A stretch of 27,965 nt of DNA, taken from NCBI GenBank assembly GCA_003564915.1, contig PXDX01000081.1, forward strand, positions 1 to 27,965, written 5' to 3'. Under the pieces are notes generated by a model. It was given only the letters and a program-made list of their open reading frames with translations. It searched no databases and was not told where the DNA came from. The DNA comes from a candidate division WWE3 bacterium (GTDB taxonomy: Bacteria > Patescibacteriota > WWE3 > UBA101185 > UBA10185). Below, piece by piece: positions 1 through 10,723 of the stretch (positions are counted from its first letter, which is position 1; the number at the start of each line of letters is the position of its first letter). A program made the translations under genes and the position numbers.

Positions 1-234
1 AGAAAACAGATCGCTCAGGAAATACTTTTACTTAAAGCTCTTCATAGTGATCAATTTTGGTGGGCCTCGAAAAAAACAATGCCGATGGGGGAGTATCTTT
101 ACTCTCCGCCCATGGTATTGGGAGGATTAAGTATAGTCCGCAATCTCGTTGATCTTTATGGAAACAATTCTCTCCAAAAGGACGTCACCGATATAATAGG
201 TCAGATTGAGCACTTGATAGAAAGTGAAGGCTAA
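1..234 (+). CDS. C-terminal end of a probable GH57-like glycosidase (partial)
   Basis: An open frame enters from the left edge and stops at TAA 232-234, giving 77 residues of a C-terminus. The stretch LLLKALHSDQFWWASKK followed by a short helical tail resembles the C-terminal helical domain of glycoside hydrolase family 57-type proteins, where a similar 'SDQFWWAS' block is common; this is recall, not a search. The glycogen synthase just downstream on the same strand supports a role in alpha-glucan turnover. The catalytic domain lies outside the window, so the specific activity cannot be judged. Alternative: another helical C-terminal domain of a carbohydrate-active enzyme. Confidence 0.5.
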   Translation, partial: RKQIAQEILLLKALHSDQFWWASKKTMPMGEYLYSPPMVLGGLSIVRNLVDLYGNNSLQKDVTDIIGQIEHLIESEG

Positions 235-409
235 GAAGTATTTCTAACTTATATTTAAACTTTTCTTCCATCGTTAGCAAAAATGAAAATAGACTGATAA
301 GTTTTTTTGACAGTTTTATTCATGTTATTTGTAAAAAATATTTGTTTTGTTCTTTAGCCCTTGTTTCAATTTCTTGCAGCAGTCGGTGCTATTATATTTG
401 AGAATATTT

Positions 410-418
410 TGGTAATCT
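410..418 (+). promoter_or_regulatory. Extended -10 promoter of glgA, leaderless type
   Basis: TGG followed by TAATCT at 413-418 forms an extended -10 box ending 6 nt before the glgA ATG. No convincing -35 hexamer lies 16-18 nt upstream. A transcript starting about 7 nt after the box would begin at the ATG itself. Confidence 0.45.
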
Positions 419-424
419 ATTAGT

Positions 425-1846
425 ATGAAGGTTCTTTTGGCCGCTTCCGAGGTGGCTCCGATCATTAAGCTGGGCGGGTTGGGGGATGTGGTAGGATCAT
501 TGCCCAAGGAACTTCAAAAACAAGGGGTAAACATAGATGTCATCGTTCCTTTTTTTCCTGTTGCCCAGGTTAATGAGGTCAAAATCCATAAGGCTTTAGA
601 TTTATATGTTCCTTTTGCCAATGAATCACATCTCGTTGAAGTGTTTAGAACGAAACTACCCGGGTCGGATGTTGATGTATTTCTTCTTAGAAACGCAAAA
701 TACTTTTCCGGAGGAGGTGAAAAGGCTTTCGCTGATAATATGTCCGAGACCGAGATGTTCACGTTCTTTAACAAAGCGGTAGTGGAATTCATTAAATCCC
801 AGTTCAATACTTATGATTTGGTCCATTGCAATGATTGGCATACCGGATTGATAACCCATTTATTGCAAGATGAGTTAGAAGCTACTCGCCCCGCAACACT
901 ATTTACCATACACAATCTAATGTATCAGGGGGTAGGGGACGCATTCATAGTTGATAACGTAGGATTTTCTCCAGGCCAGCATCCTTTGGTCGATTGGGAT
1001 ATTGAAGACGGAGATATAAATATGGTGCTTCAGGGCTTGGCATCAAGTGATTATATAAATACTGTTTCTCCTTCCTATGCGAGAGAGATCTTATCTGAAG
1101 ATTTTGGTGGAGGATTCAGCGATATCCTTAGAGATCGTCACGGTCGTTTGACCGGAATACTAAACGGAATTGATTATGAAAGTCTTCCAAGGGATTATGA
1201 TGTTCATAATTTTATTGAAGGTAAAAAGCAATCCAAGCTGGATCTTTTTAAGGAATTGCGAGTAAACAAACAAGCTGATGTTCCCGTGTTCTCCTTTATA
1301 GGAAGATTGGATCCGGATCAAAAGGGATTGGATCTACTGGAAAAACTTTTTATGAGGAATTCTGGGAAAAATGTTCAGTTCATTCTTCTCGGGAAGGGCT
1401 CTTTTGAGTGGGAGGAAAGATTCAAGAAAATTGCGGATGACAACATTTCAGTAAATGTGGTTTTTGACGTTGATTTAGCTAATTCCATTTATTCTGCCAG
1501 CGATTTTCTATTGGTCCCTTCAAAGTATGAACCATGTGGATTGATCCAATTAATGTCCATGTGGTATGGAACTGTACCCGTGGTTCATAGCGTGGGGGGA
1601 CTTAGAGATACTGTTAAGGATGGTATTACGGGAATAGTTTTTGACTCATATTCTTTAAGTGCCTTTGAAAAAGCTTTCAAAAGAGCTTTGAAAATATATG
1701 AAAATAAGCCTCATTTTTATACCATGATCAGAAATGCGATGATGGAGGATTATAGTTGGAGAAGATCTGCATCAGAATATAAAACTCTTTACCGCAAGGT
1801 CATTAAGATCAGAGAAATGAGGCGCACCTTATCACCGCAGAACTGA
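425..1846 (+). CDS. glgA: Glycogen/starch synthase, GT5 family
   Basis: This enzyme transfers glucose from ADP-glucose (or UDP-glucose) to the non-reducing end of alpha-1,4-glucan. The 473 residues match the usual GT5 length. The N-terminal Rossmann domain opens with MKVLLAASEVAPIIKLGGLGDV, carrying the KxGGLGDV nucleotide-sugar loop. HCNDWHT (about residue 137) and the FTIHNLMYQG block are also typical. The C-terminal GT-B domain has FIGRLDPDQKGLDLL and the donor-site SKYEPCGLIQL followed by GTVPVVHSVGGLRDTV. The ATG at 425 has no Shine-Dalgarno sequence and follows a -10-like box by 6 nt, suggesting a leaderless message. With the upstream glycosidase tail it indicates storage-polysaccharide metabolism. 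Confidence 0.93.
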   Translation: MKVLLAASEVAPIIKLGGLGDVVGSLPKELQKQGVNIDVIVPFFPVAQVNEVKIHKALDLYVPFANESHLVEVFRTKLPGSDVDVFLLRNAKYFSGGGEKAFADNMSETEMFTFFNKAVVEFIKSQFNTYDLVHCNDWHTGLITHLLQDELEATRPATLFTIHNLMYQGVGDAFIVDNVGFSPGQHPLVDWDIEDGDINMVLQGLASSDYINTVSPSYAREILSEDFGGGFSDILRDRHGRLTGILNGIDYESLPRDYDVHNFIEGKKQSKLDLFKELRVNKQADVPVFSFIGRLDPDQKGLDLLEKLFMRNSGKNVQFILLGKGSFEWEERFKKIADDNISVNVVFDVDLANSIYSASDFLLVPSKYEPCGLIQLMSMWYGTVPVVHSVGGLRDTVKDGITGIVFDSYSLSAFEKAFKRALKIYENKPHFYTMIRNAMMEDYSWRRSASEYKTLYRKVIKIREMRRTLSPQN

Positions 1847-1940
1847 TTTTTCGGTACTTATCCCCGCACCCTTTATGTTCATTTATTTAAGTATCGATTG
1901 TAAGTAAGAAATATCGTTTTGAAAATAGTTTGATATTAAA

Positions 1941-1975
1941 AACAGTAACCCCGCTTTCGCGGGGTTTTTATCTGT
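1941..1975. terminator. Bidirectional intrinsic terminator between glgA and rplL
   Basis: AACCCCGC-TTTC-GCGGGGTT (1947-1966) forms an 8-bp GC-rich stem with a 4-nt loop. It is followed by a T run on the + strand and preceded by an A run, which becomes a U run on the - strand. It lies between the convergent ends of glgA and rplL. Confidence 0.9.
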
Positions 1976-1993
1976 CTAGATGAGTTATTGATA

Positions 1994-2431
1994 TTACTTT
2001 AATTCCACTTTAGCACCTGCTTCTTCCAAGGTTTTCTTAGCGTTCTCCGCAGTTTCCTTGTCCACTCCTTCCATTAGAGCTTTTGGAGCAGATTCAACCA
2101 ATCCTTTGGCTTCTACTAGACCTAAGGACTGATCCAAAGTTCTTACTGCTTTGATGACATTTATCTTGTTTGCACCGGCTTCGGCTAGGACTACGTCGAA
2201 CTCTGTTTGCTCTTCTTCAGGTTCGCCGCCGCCGTTAGCTCCTGCAGGAACAGTTCCCATCATCATAGGAGCAGCGGAAGATACATCAAATTTTTCTTCT
2301 AAAGCTTTTACCAAATCGTTAAGCTCCAAAACTGTCATGTTCTCAACCATGTCCATAATTTTTTGAACATCCTTGGATAGACTGGTATCCTCCTTTTTTG
2401 TGTTTTCATTTTCCTTTTTTTCTTTTGCCAT
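1994..2431 (-). CDS. rplL: Large ribosomal subunit protein bL12 (L7/L12)
   Basis: This is the stalk protein that recruits translational GTPases to the ribosome. At 145 residues it is somewhat longer than the common 120-130. The first ~17 residues are a charged Lys/Glu/Asn extension. An N-terminal dimerisation helix region (about 18-52, [20 protein letters not shown]) follows, then a Met/Gly/Pro-rich hinge (about 53-76) and the classic C-terminal domain with [31 protein letters not shown] and [20 protein letters not shown]. The start is fixed by a strong Shine-Dalgarno (AAGGAGGT, plus-strand 2441-2448) at good spacing. It is the second cistron after rplJ (34-nt gap), so it shares the L10-leader control. 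Confidence 0.97.
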   Translation of the reverse strand: MAKEKKENENTKKEDTSLSKDVQKIMDMVENMTVLELNDLVKALEEKFDVSSAAPMMMGTVPAGANGGGEPEEEQTEFDVVLAEAGANKINVIKAVRTLDQSLGLVEAKGLVESAPKALMEGVDKETAENAKKTLEEAGAKVELK

Positions 2432-2465
2432 TCGAATACACCTCCTTATTAAAATTGTGTGACCG

Positions 2466-2975
2466 TTAGGCCGCTTTCTTCTCAGCTACCGCTGATAGAG
2501 CGTAAATAAGTTTTCTTTGCGGTCCGCTCAAGGCGTTCACGATTCCGGTCAGAGGAGATCTAATCCCTCCAACTACACGGGCTATCAATTCTTCCTTTGT
2601 AGGTAATTCGCTCAGTTCTAGTATCTGTCCGGTTGAAGCAACTGCTCCCTCAATCAATCCTATTCTGATAGAGGGATACTCATTTTCTTTTGCAAAGTCG
2701 ACCAGTTTTTTTAGGGGCGATACAGGGTCTTCATAAGAAAAAACCGTAAGTATTTGTCCGGAAAGCTCATCTCCTACCGATTCTTCATCCAAGGCTCTCC
2801 TCATAAGAGTATTTTTAGTGATTGTAATTTCAGCACCCTTTTCTTTTATGTCCTTTCTAAGAGCATTCATTTTGTTGGCATCAAGGCCGGTATACTCAGC
2901 AAAAATAACTGACTTTGCACGTGAGATCTTTTCACGTAGATCTTCAACTTGTTTAACTTTATCATTGTTTGTCAT
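2466..2975 (-). CDS. rplJ: Large ribosomal subunit protein uL10
   Basis: uL10 anchors bL12 dimers to 23S rRNA. The 169-residue protein has the N-terminal RNA-binding fold: [23 protein letters not shown], the [24 protein letters not shown] block and [19 protein letters not shown] at the C-terminus, which binds bL12. ATG at 2973-2975 is preceded by GAAAGGA at proper spacing. Upstream on the same strand come an intrinsic attenuator, an L10 leader RNA and a near-consensus promoter, so expression is probably autoregulated by the L10-L12 complex. In most bacteria rplJ directly follows rplA; here the two are separated by an antisense ATPase operon. Confidence 0.97.
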   Translation of the reverse strand: MTNNDKVKQVEDLREKISRAKSVIFAEYTGLDANKMNALRKDIKEKGAEITITKNTLMRRALDEESVGDELSGQILTVFSYEDPVSPLKKLVDFAKENEYPSIRIGLIEGAVASTGQILELSELPTKEELIARVVGGIRSPLTGIVNALSGPQRKLIYALSAVAEKKAA

Positions 2976-3012
2976 TATAGTTTCCTTTCATATGTTTCCG
3001 GTTATTATGGCC

Positions 3013-3040
3013 TTTTAATAAAAAAGCGCCTCCCGGCGCC
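3013..3040 (-). terminator. Attenuator terminator in the rplJ leader
   Basis: On the minus strand GCGCC-GGGA-GGCGC (3026-3039) forms a GC-only 5-bp stem with a GNRA-like loop, followed at once by a run of six U and then AUUAAAA. It lies between the L10 leader RNA and the rplJ start, the expected place for an attenuator. An 8-nt segment (3038-3045) overlapping the stem is complementary to the leader at 3137-3144. Confidence 0.8.
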
Positions 3041-3061
3041 GTAGAAAGTGAATTGATTTAC

Positions 3062-3150
3062 TCATTTACCTCGGCAAGTTTATTAAGCTTTTGGTGCGGG
3101 AGTTGTAAAAAACTTTCCGCCCTCGGGCCCTTGCTGTCTACGGCTGACAG
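3062..3150 (-). ncRNA. Ribosomal protein L10 leader (cis-regulatory RNA)
   Basis: Read on the minus strand, this untranslated region contains GCCGTAGACAGCAAG, then a variable stem-loop, a CTTAATAA segment and CTTGCCGAGGT. Those conserved blocks (GUAGACAGC...UUAA...GCCGAGGU, a kink-turn element) define the bacterial L10 leader as I recall it. GCAAG pairs with CUUGC. Known family role: binding by L10-(L12)n represses rplJ-rplL. Position between a promoter and rplJ agrees. An Rfam covariance search would settle it. Confidence 0.85.
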
Positions 3151-3154
3151 GAGA

Positions 3155-3183
3155 AGTTTACTGTAAAGATTGCGCGTAGTCAA
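3155..3183 (-). promoter_or_regulatory. Promoter of the rplJ-rplL transcript
   Basis: On the minus strand TTGACT (3183-3178) and TAAACT (3160-3155) are separated by exactly 17 nt. Predicted start is near 3148, immediately ahead of the L10 leader. Confidence 0.8.
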
Positions 3184-3219
3184 GAGAAGTGATAATGCCT
3201 TTGTTTTGCCTTTCCATTG

Positions 3220-4123
<904 letters not shown>

Positions 4124-4138
4124 AAGGTTTATAAATAA

Positions 4139-4837
4139 ATGAATTTTAATCTGCCCGATTATCCTTCTTTGTACTACTTGATTCCTCTAGGCATAGTTTC
4201 TTTTCTTGTTCTTTTCTTTGCTTTTCTGGGACTGAGCTTGATTTTTATAAAGCTTTTATCAAAGGCATACTCCACGAAAGAAAAAGAGAGGGAAAAGCAT
4301 CTGCAAGCAGAGGAAGAGCTGGAAGCTGCACGTAAAGAGGCTCTAGATATAATCGCGAATGCCAATGAAGAGGCGGGAAAGATTTTGGAAGATGCAAATA
4401 AACTAGGACAAACGATGGCCTCTGACTTTGATTCAAAAGTAGCTTCTGCTGCCGAGGACAAGCTGCAATTCTTGAACGAATCATCTGAAAATCTTCTTAG
4501 AGTTTATAGAAAAGCCATGATGGAGGCATCCAAAGGAAATATCCATTCAATAAACGATCTATCTCACAGTTTCAAAGAAGAATTGGATAATGGCATTCGA
4601 GAGTTCAGAGAGAAAATTGCTGACAATCATTCACAAATGCTGCAAAAAGTTGAGAGGGAAGCAGATGAGTATAGGAAGAGCAGATTTGAAAATATTGATG
4701 AGGAATTTTACGAAGTTCTTTCAGATGTTATGGAGAAGGTCATAGGAAAAGTTATGAGTTTGGAAGAACATGAGGAGTACATTGTACGTACATTGGAGGA
4801 TGCCAGAAAGAAAGGAACTTTCAATAGCGAGTATTAG
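4139..4837 (+). CDS. atpF: F-type ATPase b-subunit-like peripheral stalk protein
   Basis: The 232 residues comprise one N-terminal membrane helix (about residues 12-38, YLIPLGIVSFLVLFFAFLGL) followed by an almost uninterrupted charged coiled coil rich in Glu, Lys and Ala. The sequence RKEALDIIANANEEAGKILEDAN is typical of subunit b stalk helices. The protein is longer than the usual 150-180 residues because of an added second helical section (about 100-232). It starts 15 nt after the c-like gene behind AAAGG and precedes the delta-like gene, the classical b-delta-alpha order. In the F1F0 enzyme b dimers hold the alpha3-beta3 head still; the same static role is inferred here. No a subunit is encoded nearby to anchor it. 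Confidence 0.75.
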   Translation: MNFNLPDYPSLYYLIPLGIVSFLVLFFAFLGLSLIFIKLLSKAYSTKEKEREKHLQAEEELEAARKEALDIIANANEEAGKILEDANKLGQTMASDFDSKVASAAEDKLQFLNESSENLLRVYRKAMMEASKGNIHSINDLSHSFKEELDNGIREFREKIADNHSQMLQKVEREADEYRKSRFENIDEEFYEVLSDVMEKVIGKVMSLEEHEEYIVRTLEDARKKGTFNSEY

Positions 4838-4869
4838 TAATTTTCTCGTTATCAAGAGATCAAATATCA

Positions 4870-5400
4870 ATGTCTGAAAAAAATGGTGATAAATACAACG
4901 ATATAAACGATCTGGTAAAATTCTCATCTGATGTTGAAAAGCTAAATATGAAAATCGATGAAATACAAACCAGATTGTATACCGTAGAAGAAGATCAGGA
5001 GAAAGGAAGTTTTTTGTCGGAAGGGGTAGGAAATGAGGATTTCCAAGCCAGTTCTCTTGTTTCCGATTTTTTTAGAAGAGCCAGAATCCCAAATTCCGGG
5101 GATCCCTCTGAAATAATCAAGAAAATCTCAGATCTAAGAGAGCAAATATCCCTTCTTCCAAGAATAAAGATCATTTTTCCTTTTCCAAGAAAATATGCTG
5201 ATCTGAATTTTGATAAATTCCTATTTGAGTGGTTTAGAAATAATTTGTCTCCTGAACATCCGATACTCTTAGAGAGGGAATACGATCCCGATATTTTAGG
5301 AGGTATACAGTTTTACTGGCAGGGTAGGTTCTACGACCTGTCTTTGAGAACGCGTTTGTCTAATTTCTATAAGAAGGAGCTTTCGAATGTATCTGGGTAA
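4870..5400 (+). CDS. atpH: Delta/OSCP-like stalk subunit, divergent N-terminus
   Basis: This 176-residue soluble protein lies where subunit delta belongs, between b and alpha. Its C-terminus, EREYDPDILGGIQF...RFYDLSLRTRLSNF (about residues 137-166), matches the conserved delta/OSCP ending 'DPslIGGivvriGdkviDgSvrgrL'. The N-terminal half does not show the usual six-helix bundle pattern; it begins with a charged coiled-coil segment (about 12-45). The gene overlaps the alpha start by 14 nt, indicating translational coupling. Likely role: joining the b stalk to the top of the alpha3-beta3 head. Identity rests mainly on the C-terminal motif plus gene order. Confidence 0.65.
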   Translation: MSEKNGDKYNDINDLVKFSSDVEKLNMKIDEIQTRLYTVEEDQEKGSFLSEGVGNEDFQASSLVSDFFRRARIPNSGDPSEIIKKISDLREQISLLPRIKIIFPFPRKYADLNFDKFLFEWFRNNLSPEHPILLEREYDPDILGGIQFYWQGRFYDLSLRTRLSNFYKKELSNVSG

Positions 5401-6880
5401 AGGTTTCGATTCTTATTTGAAGGAAAACAAGGAAGTTGGTTTTGTCGAATCTTTGAAAGAACCCATGGTTGGGATTAATGGTCTTCCGGGAGCTTTTTTG
5501 GGAGAAGTGGTAATCTTTGAAAACGGATCAACCGGTATAATTTTCTCTTTGGAAGGGCTTTTATGCGAAGTCTTGGCTCTTGAGAAGTATAATTTTTCCA
5601 TTGGAGACAGAGTTGCCCGGACAGGTAAAACCCTTAGTGTCCCTATTGGAGAGGACTTTCTAGGAGGCGCTTACACCTGTCTAGGTAAAAGACTGACAGG
5701 TAAATTAGAGCGTATCCATAAGAGTGAACGATTTCCAATATTTAAAACTCCTCCGGATTTTCCGGAAAGAGCTCCGATAAACGAACCCCTTTTGACCGGT
5801 GTGTCCAAGGTCGATCTAATGGTTCCATTGGGTAAGGGGCAACGTGAGTTGGTTTTGGGAAACAGGAAATCAGGTAAGACCGAATTTCTCCTACAAGCAA
5901 TAATGGCTCAAATTGAGGAAGGTTCGGTGTGTATATATGTATCCGTTGGGAAAAACCGATCGGATATACTGGATGTGCTTGATTTTGCTCAGCAACCGTC
6001 GGTAAAGGATTCCATGGTTGTAGTTGCTTCCTCCGCTTCGGATCTTCCCGGGGACATATATTTAACTCCATACGTTGGTATGACAATGGCTGAATATTTT
6101 AAAGATAAAGGTAGAGACGTTCTTCTAATTTTGGATGACCTTTCAATTCATGCAAAATTCTATCGTGAGTTGTCGCTTGTTTCAGGAAGTTTTCCAGGAA
6201 GAAACTCTTATCCAGGAGATATATTCTTTATCCATTCTCAGCTTTTGGAGAGAGCCGGTAACTTTAAGGTCGGTGAAAATTCCAAAGCAATAACTTGTTT
6301 GGCGGTTGCAGAGACTACAGAAGGTGACATATCGGGCTATATACAGACAAATTTAATGTCTATGACTGACGGGCATTTGTTCTTTGATGAGGAGCTTTTT
6401 AATGCAGGATCAAGGCCGGCGGTTAACACTTTTTTATCTGTTACACGTGTAGGTAAGCAAGTTCAATCCAGATTACATCATTCTTTACACAGGGAATTAT
6501 TGGGATTTTTGAATCTTTTGAAAAAGCACCGCCAGTTCATTCATTTTGGAGCTGAAATTAGTGAGGGAGTGAAAACCTCCCTTGAAACGGGTGAAAGACT
6601 GGATAAGTTTTTCAATCAGGAGCCGAGATTTATATACCCTCTCAATGTTCAATATGTTCTTTTTACAATGATTTGGGGAGGTTTCGTAACAAAAGGTCAG
6701 GTAAATACATTAAAGTTTTTAAGTAAGAGAATGTCTGATCACTACAGAGATAAAACTGATTTTAGAGAATATATAGACGGAATCGTTCAGGAAGACATGT
6801 CATTTAATGACCTGCTTTCAAAAGTTGCTCAGGAAAAGGATAATATTATTAATTTTTTGGGTATAGATAAAAATGAGTGA
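5387..6880 (+). CDS. atpA: F1 ATPase alpha-subunit homologue
   Basis: The 497 residues are close to the family's ~505. The Walker A motif GNRKSGKT (158-165) replaces the usual GDRQTGKT but keeps Gly-Lys-Thr. Other alpha signatures are PGDIFFIHSQLLERAGNF, AETTEGDISGYIQTNLMSMTDG and LFNAGSRPAVN. SVTRVG contains Arg354, the equivalent of the catalytic arginine finger of alpha. The N-terminal crown is shortened. The ATG has a good AAGGAG Shine-Dalgarno and overlaps delta by 14 nt; the gene overlaps gamma by 8 nt (ATGAGTGA). Overall it is clearly an alpha subunit but more divergent than expected for a housekeeping synthase. Confidence 0.9.
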   Translation: MYLGKGFDSYLKENKEVGFVESLKEPMVGINGLPGAFLGEVVIFENGSTGIIFSLEGLLCEVLALEKYNFSIGDRVARTGKTLSVPIGEDFLGGAYTCLGKRLTGKLERIHKSERFPIFKTPPDFPERAPINEPLLTGVSKVDLMVPLGKGQRELVLGNRKSGKTEFLLQAIMAQIEEGSVCIYVSVGKNRSDILDVLDFAQQPSVKDSMVVVASSASDLPGDIYLTPYVGMTMAEYFKDKGRDVLLILDDLSIHAKFYRELSLVSGSFPGRNSYPGDIFFIHSQLLERAGNFKVGENSKAITCLAVAETTEGDISGYIQTNLMSMTDGHLFFDEELFNAGSRPAVNTFLSVTRVGKQVQSRLHHSLHRELLGFLNLLKKHRQFIHFGAEISEGVKTSLETGERLDKFFNQEPRFIYPLNVQYVLFTMIWGGFVTKGQVNTLKFLSKRMSDHYRDKTDFREYIDGIVQEDMSFNDLLSKVAQEKDNIINFLGIDKNE

Positions 6881-7757
6881 TATCAATCGCGATATAGAGG
6901 AATTATCGATTTTTGGTGAGGTAGTAAGAACTTATCAGGAGATAGCTGCAATAAGAATGCGAAAAGTTAAGAACAGTGTCTTGAGAAACCGTGAATTTTT
7001 ATCCGGTCTGACCGAGGTATTTTCGAGAGTACGTATTTCATACTACGAGGAAGTAAAGAAAGTTTTATTTTCCCGAGGCATAGTAGATCCCTACGAGCAG
7101 GAGCAGTACATGGAAAAAATGAACTTTGAAAAGAAGAACGGACGTGACGCTCTTATTTTGATATCGGCTAATACCGGCCTGTATGGAGATATTACCCTTA
7201 GGGTGTTCGACTATTTTTCAGAACACGTTGATGAAAGGTCAGATGTAATAATATTGGGAAGAATAGGAAGAATGCTTTTTGAACAACGTTTCCCGGATAA
7301 GAAATATAAATATTATGAAGTTTCGGACGGCAATCCCGATCCCAGCGTCGTATCGGAGATGGTAAGAGATCTGAATAATTATGAGAATATATTTGCTTTT
7401 CATGGTAGATTCAAGGATATTCTTGAACAGGTTCCTCATCAAACAGGAGTTTCGGGTAGGAAGTTAACTTTAGAGAGTGAGGAGGATCTAAGAAGGATAT
7501 ACTGCATCTTTGAGCCCTCTTTGGAAGAAGTCTTCGAGTTCTTTGAAACAGAGATAAAGATCACTTTGTTTGATCAGGCTATGTATGAGTCTTCCCTTAG
7601 CAAGTTCACTTCGCGAATGGTTAGTCTGGATTTCGCTGCCGATAATATTGATAAGAGATTAAATAAGTTGAATATCAAAAGCTCAATTTTAAAACACAGA
7701 AAGGAAGAAAAAGAGAAGAACACCCTTATGGCCAGTGTTCTTTGTGGAGTTAAATAG
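6873..7757 (+). CDS. atpG: F1 ATPase gamma-subunit homologue (rotor shaft)
   Basis: The 294 residues are the usual gamma length. Features: an N-terminal long helix (1-60, ending RKVKNSVLRNREFLSGL), the central Rossmann-like part with LISANTGLYGDITLRVFDYF (canonical 'SDRGLCGgfN'), and a C-terminal helix with SKFTSRMVSLDFAADNIDKRL (canonical 'SEhaaRMtAMdnAtdNA'). The terminal 'ITxELxEIvsGA' block is degraded to KEKNTLMASVLCGV. Gamma transmits torque between the F1 head and the ring, so its retention argues that this complex still rotates. Coupled to alpha by an 8-nt overlap. Confidence 0.85.
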   Translation: MSDINRDIEELSIFGEVVRTYQEIAAIRMRKVKNSVLRNREFLSGLTEVFSRVRISYYEEVKKVLFSRGIVDPYEQEQYMEKMNFEKKNGRDALILISANTGLYGDITLRVFDYFSEHVDERSDVIILGRIGRMLFEQRFPDKKYKYYEVSDGNPDPSVVSEMVRDLNNYENIFAFHGRFKDILEQVPHQTGVSGRKLTLESEEDLRRIYCIFEPSLEEVFEFFETEIKITLFDQAMYESSLSKFTSRMVSLDFAADNIDKRLNKLNIKSSILKHRKEEKEKNTLMASVLCGVK

Positions 7758-9269
<1,512 letters not shown>

Positions 9270-9281
9270 TAGAGAATAAAA

Positions 9282-9551
9282 ATGCCAAATAAAGACAAGC
9301 CATCTAATAAGAGGATAAAAGTCTCTATCAGAAACAGGAAGAAAGTGCTATACGATGGTTCTGTATTTTCACTATCTTCTTTCAATGACTTAGGGGAATT
9401 TTCCGTACTCCCACAGCATGCCAATTTTGTATCATTAGTGAAAAAAAGTGTTACTTTGAACAAGGGTACAAGCGAGGAAAAGGTTTTTGAGTTGGAGCGT
9501 GGTCTTATAAATGTTGATGAAGATGGTGTTCAGATTTATGTCGGAATTTAG
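9282..9551 (+). CDS. atpC: F1 ATPase epsilon-subunit homologue, N-terminal domain only
   Basis: The 89 residues correspond to the epsilon beta-sandwich, with LGEFSVLPQHANFVSLV matching canonical 'GxxgiLpgHaPlltaL'. The C-terminal two-helix inhibitory domain of normal epsilon (~130-140 residues) is absent, so epsilon-type autoinhibition of hydrolysis is not expected. It is the last gene of the operon, 12 nt after beta. In F1F0, epsilon sits with gamma on the cytoplasmic c-ring loops. Confidence 0.8.
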   Translation: MPNKDKPSNKRIKVSIRNRKKVLYDGSVFSLSSFNDLGEFSVLPQHANFVSLVKKSVTLNKGTSEEKVFELERGLINVDEDGVQIYVGI

Positions 9552-9581
9552 TAGATTCCACCATTGCAGAATTTGATCTCT

Positions 9582-9604
9582 TCACTATAGAGTAAGGATA
9601 GTGA
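9582..9604. terminator. Weak hairpin between convergent atpC-like gene and rplA
   Basis: TCACTAT-(9 nt)-ATAGTGA forms a 7-bp stem just past the epsilon gene and against the rplA stop. The T tract is short on both strands, so termination strength is doubtful. Confidence 0.45.
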
Positions 9605-9605
9605 T

Positions 9606-10220
9606 TTAGAAGTCGATTTCGTAAGCACGCCCCATTGTTGATTTTAGGTATAAACTCTCGATCCAACTAACTTTAGCTTTTTGGGGCTTGTTTTGTCTTA
9701 ATGAAGTTATCAGAGCTTCTACGTTTTCGGATAGTTTTTTGTTTTCCCATGTCACTTTTCCTACCACAGTGTGGATAATGGGAGCAGAAGGTTCCGTCCT
9801 GATTTCAATTTGACCTGATTTAAAATCTTCAACAGCTTTTCCAATATCTTCGGTTACGGTTCCGCTCTTTGGATTTGGCATCATTCCAGCCGGACCAAGG
9901 ATGGGAGCAACCTTAGCGATTTTGGACATAAAAGCCGGCTCAGCTATAAGCAGGTCAAAATCCTGCCCCGGTTTGATCTCTCCTTTTTCAATTTTTGAAA
10001 TATCCGATTCTTTTAGTTGCATATCAGCTTCAGAAATTTCTTCTGAAGCAAAAACCGCAATTATTTGTTCTTTGCCGGTTCCATGGGGAAGGGTAGTAGT
10101 GAATCTAACATTTTGATTCTTTTCCAAGTTCAAGTTGATATGAGCTTCCACAGTTGCTTCGAACTTTTCCTTGGAATTTTCTTTGATTTTTCTTATTGCT
10201 TCCTCGATAGTATAAGCCAT
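9606..10220 (-). CDS. rplA: Large ribosomal subunit protein uL1
   Basis: The 204 residues form the two-domain L1 fold. Signatures are VEAHINLNLEKNQNVRFTTTLP, ILGPAGMMPNPKSGTVTEDI (the most conserved L1 block) and KSGQIEIRTEPSAPIIHTVVG. It lacks the ~25-residue basic N-terminal extension seen in E. coli L1. It begins 3 nt after the rplK stop, so the two are translationally coupled. L1 forms the mobile L1 stalk at the ribosomal E site. Confidence 0.96.
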   Translation of the reverse strand: MAYTIEEAIRKIKENSKEKFEATVEAHINLNLEKNQNVRFTTTLPHGTGKEQIIAVFASEEISEADMQLKESDISKIEKGEIKPGQDFDLLIAEPAFMSKIAKVAPILGPAGMMPNPKSGTVTEDIGKAVEDFKSGQIEIRTEPSAPIIHTVVGKVTWENKKLSENVEALITSLRQNKPQKAKVSWIESLYLKSTMGRAYEIDF

Positions 10221-10223
10221 AGA

Positions 10224-10661
10224 TTATTTAGCAATTTTGACGCCCATGGATCTAGCGGTTCCTTCAACAATTTTCATAGCTTTCTCCAAATCGTCCGTAT
10301 TTAGATCAGGCATTTTTATCTTTGCAATTTCTTCTAGATCTGTCTTTGAAAGTTCTCCTATCTTATCTTTTTGAGGTTCCCCGGAACCTTTGTTCTCACC
10401 AATCTTTTTCAGTATAAGGTGTGAAGTGACGGGAGTTTTAATATCAAAATCAAACGATCTGTCTTGATAGACCCTTAGTATTACTGGTATAAGATCGTTA
10501 CCCATCTTAGCAGTTTTAGCATTGAACTGCTTACAGAATTCCATTAGAGGTACTCCGTGTTGACCCAGTGCAGGCCCGACCGGAGGTGCGGGAGTTGCCT
10601 GTCCGGCAATTATATTAAGCCTTATCTTAGCTTTTAATTTTTTTTGTTTTTTCTTTGGCAT
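10224..10661 (-). CDS. rplK: Large ribosomal subunit protein uL11
   Basis: The 145-residue protein is of normal length. The N-terminal domain carries IIAGQATPAPPVGPALGQHG, the proline-rich hallmark of L11. The C-terminal rRNA-binding domain includes IKTPVTSHLILKKIGENKGSG and ends KIVEGTARSMGVKI. Upstream GGAT at suitable spacing serves as ribosome binding site. It is third in the secE-nusG-rplK-rplA operon, 62 nt after nusG. Part of the GTPase-associated centre. Confidence 0.97.
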   Translation of the reverse strand: MPKKKQKKLKAKIRLNIIAGQATPAPPVGPALGQHGVPLMEFCKQFNAKTAKMGNDLIPVILRVYQDRSFDFDIKTPVTSHLILKKIGENKGSGEPQKDKIGELSKTDLEEIAKIKMPDLNTDDLEKAMKIVEGTARSMGVKIAK

Positions 10662-10723
10662 CTTTTATCCTTTTTTGACTGCTATTTTAAATCGTTAATC
10701 TTAGCTATTTGTTAATTTACTAT

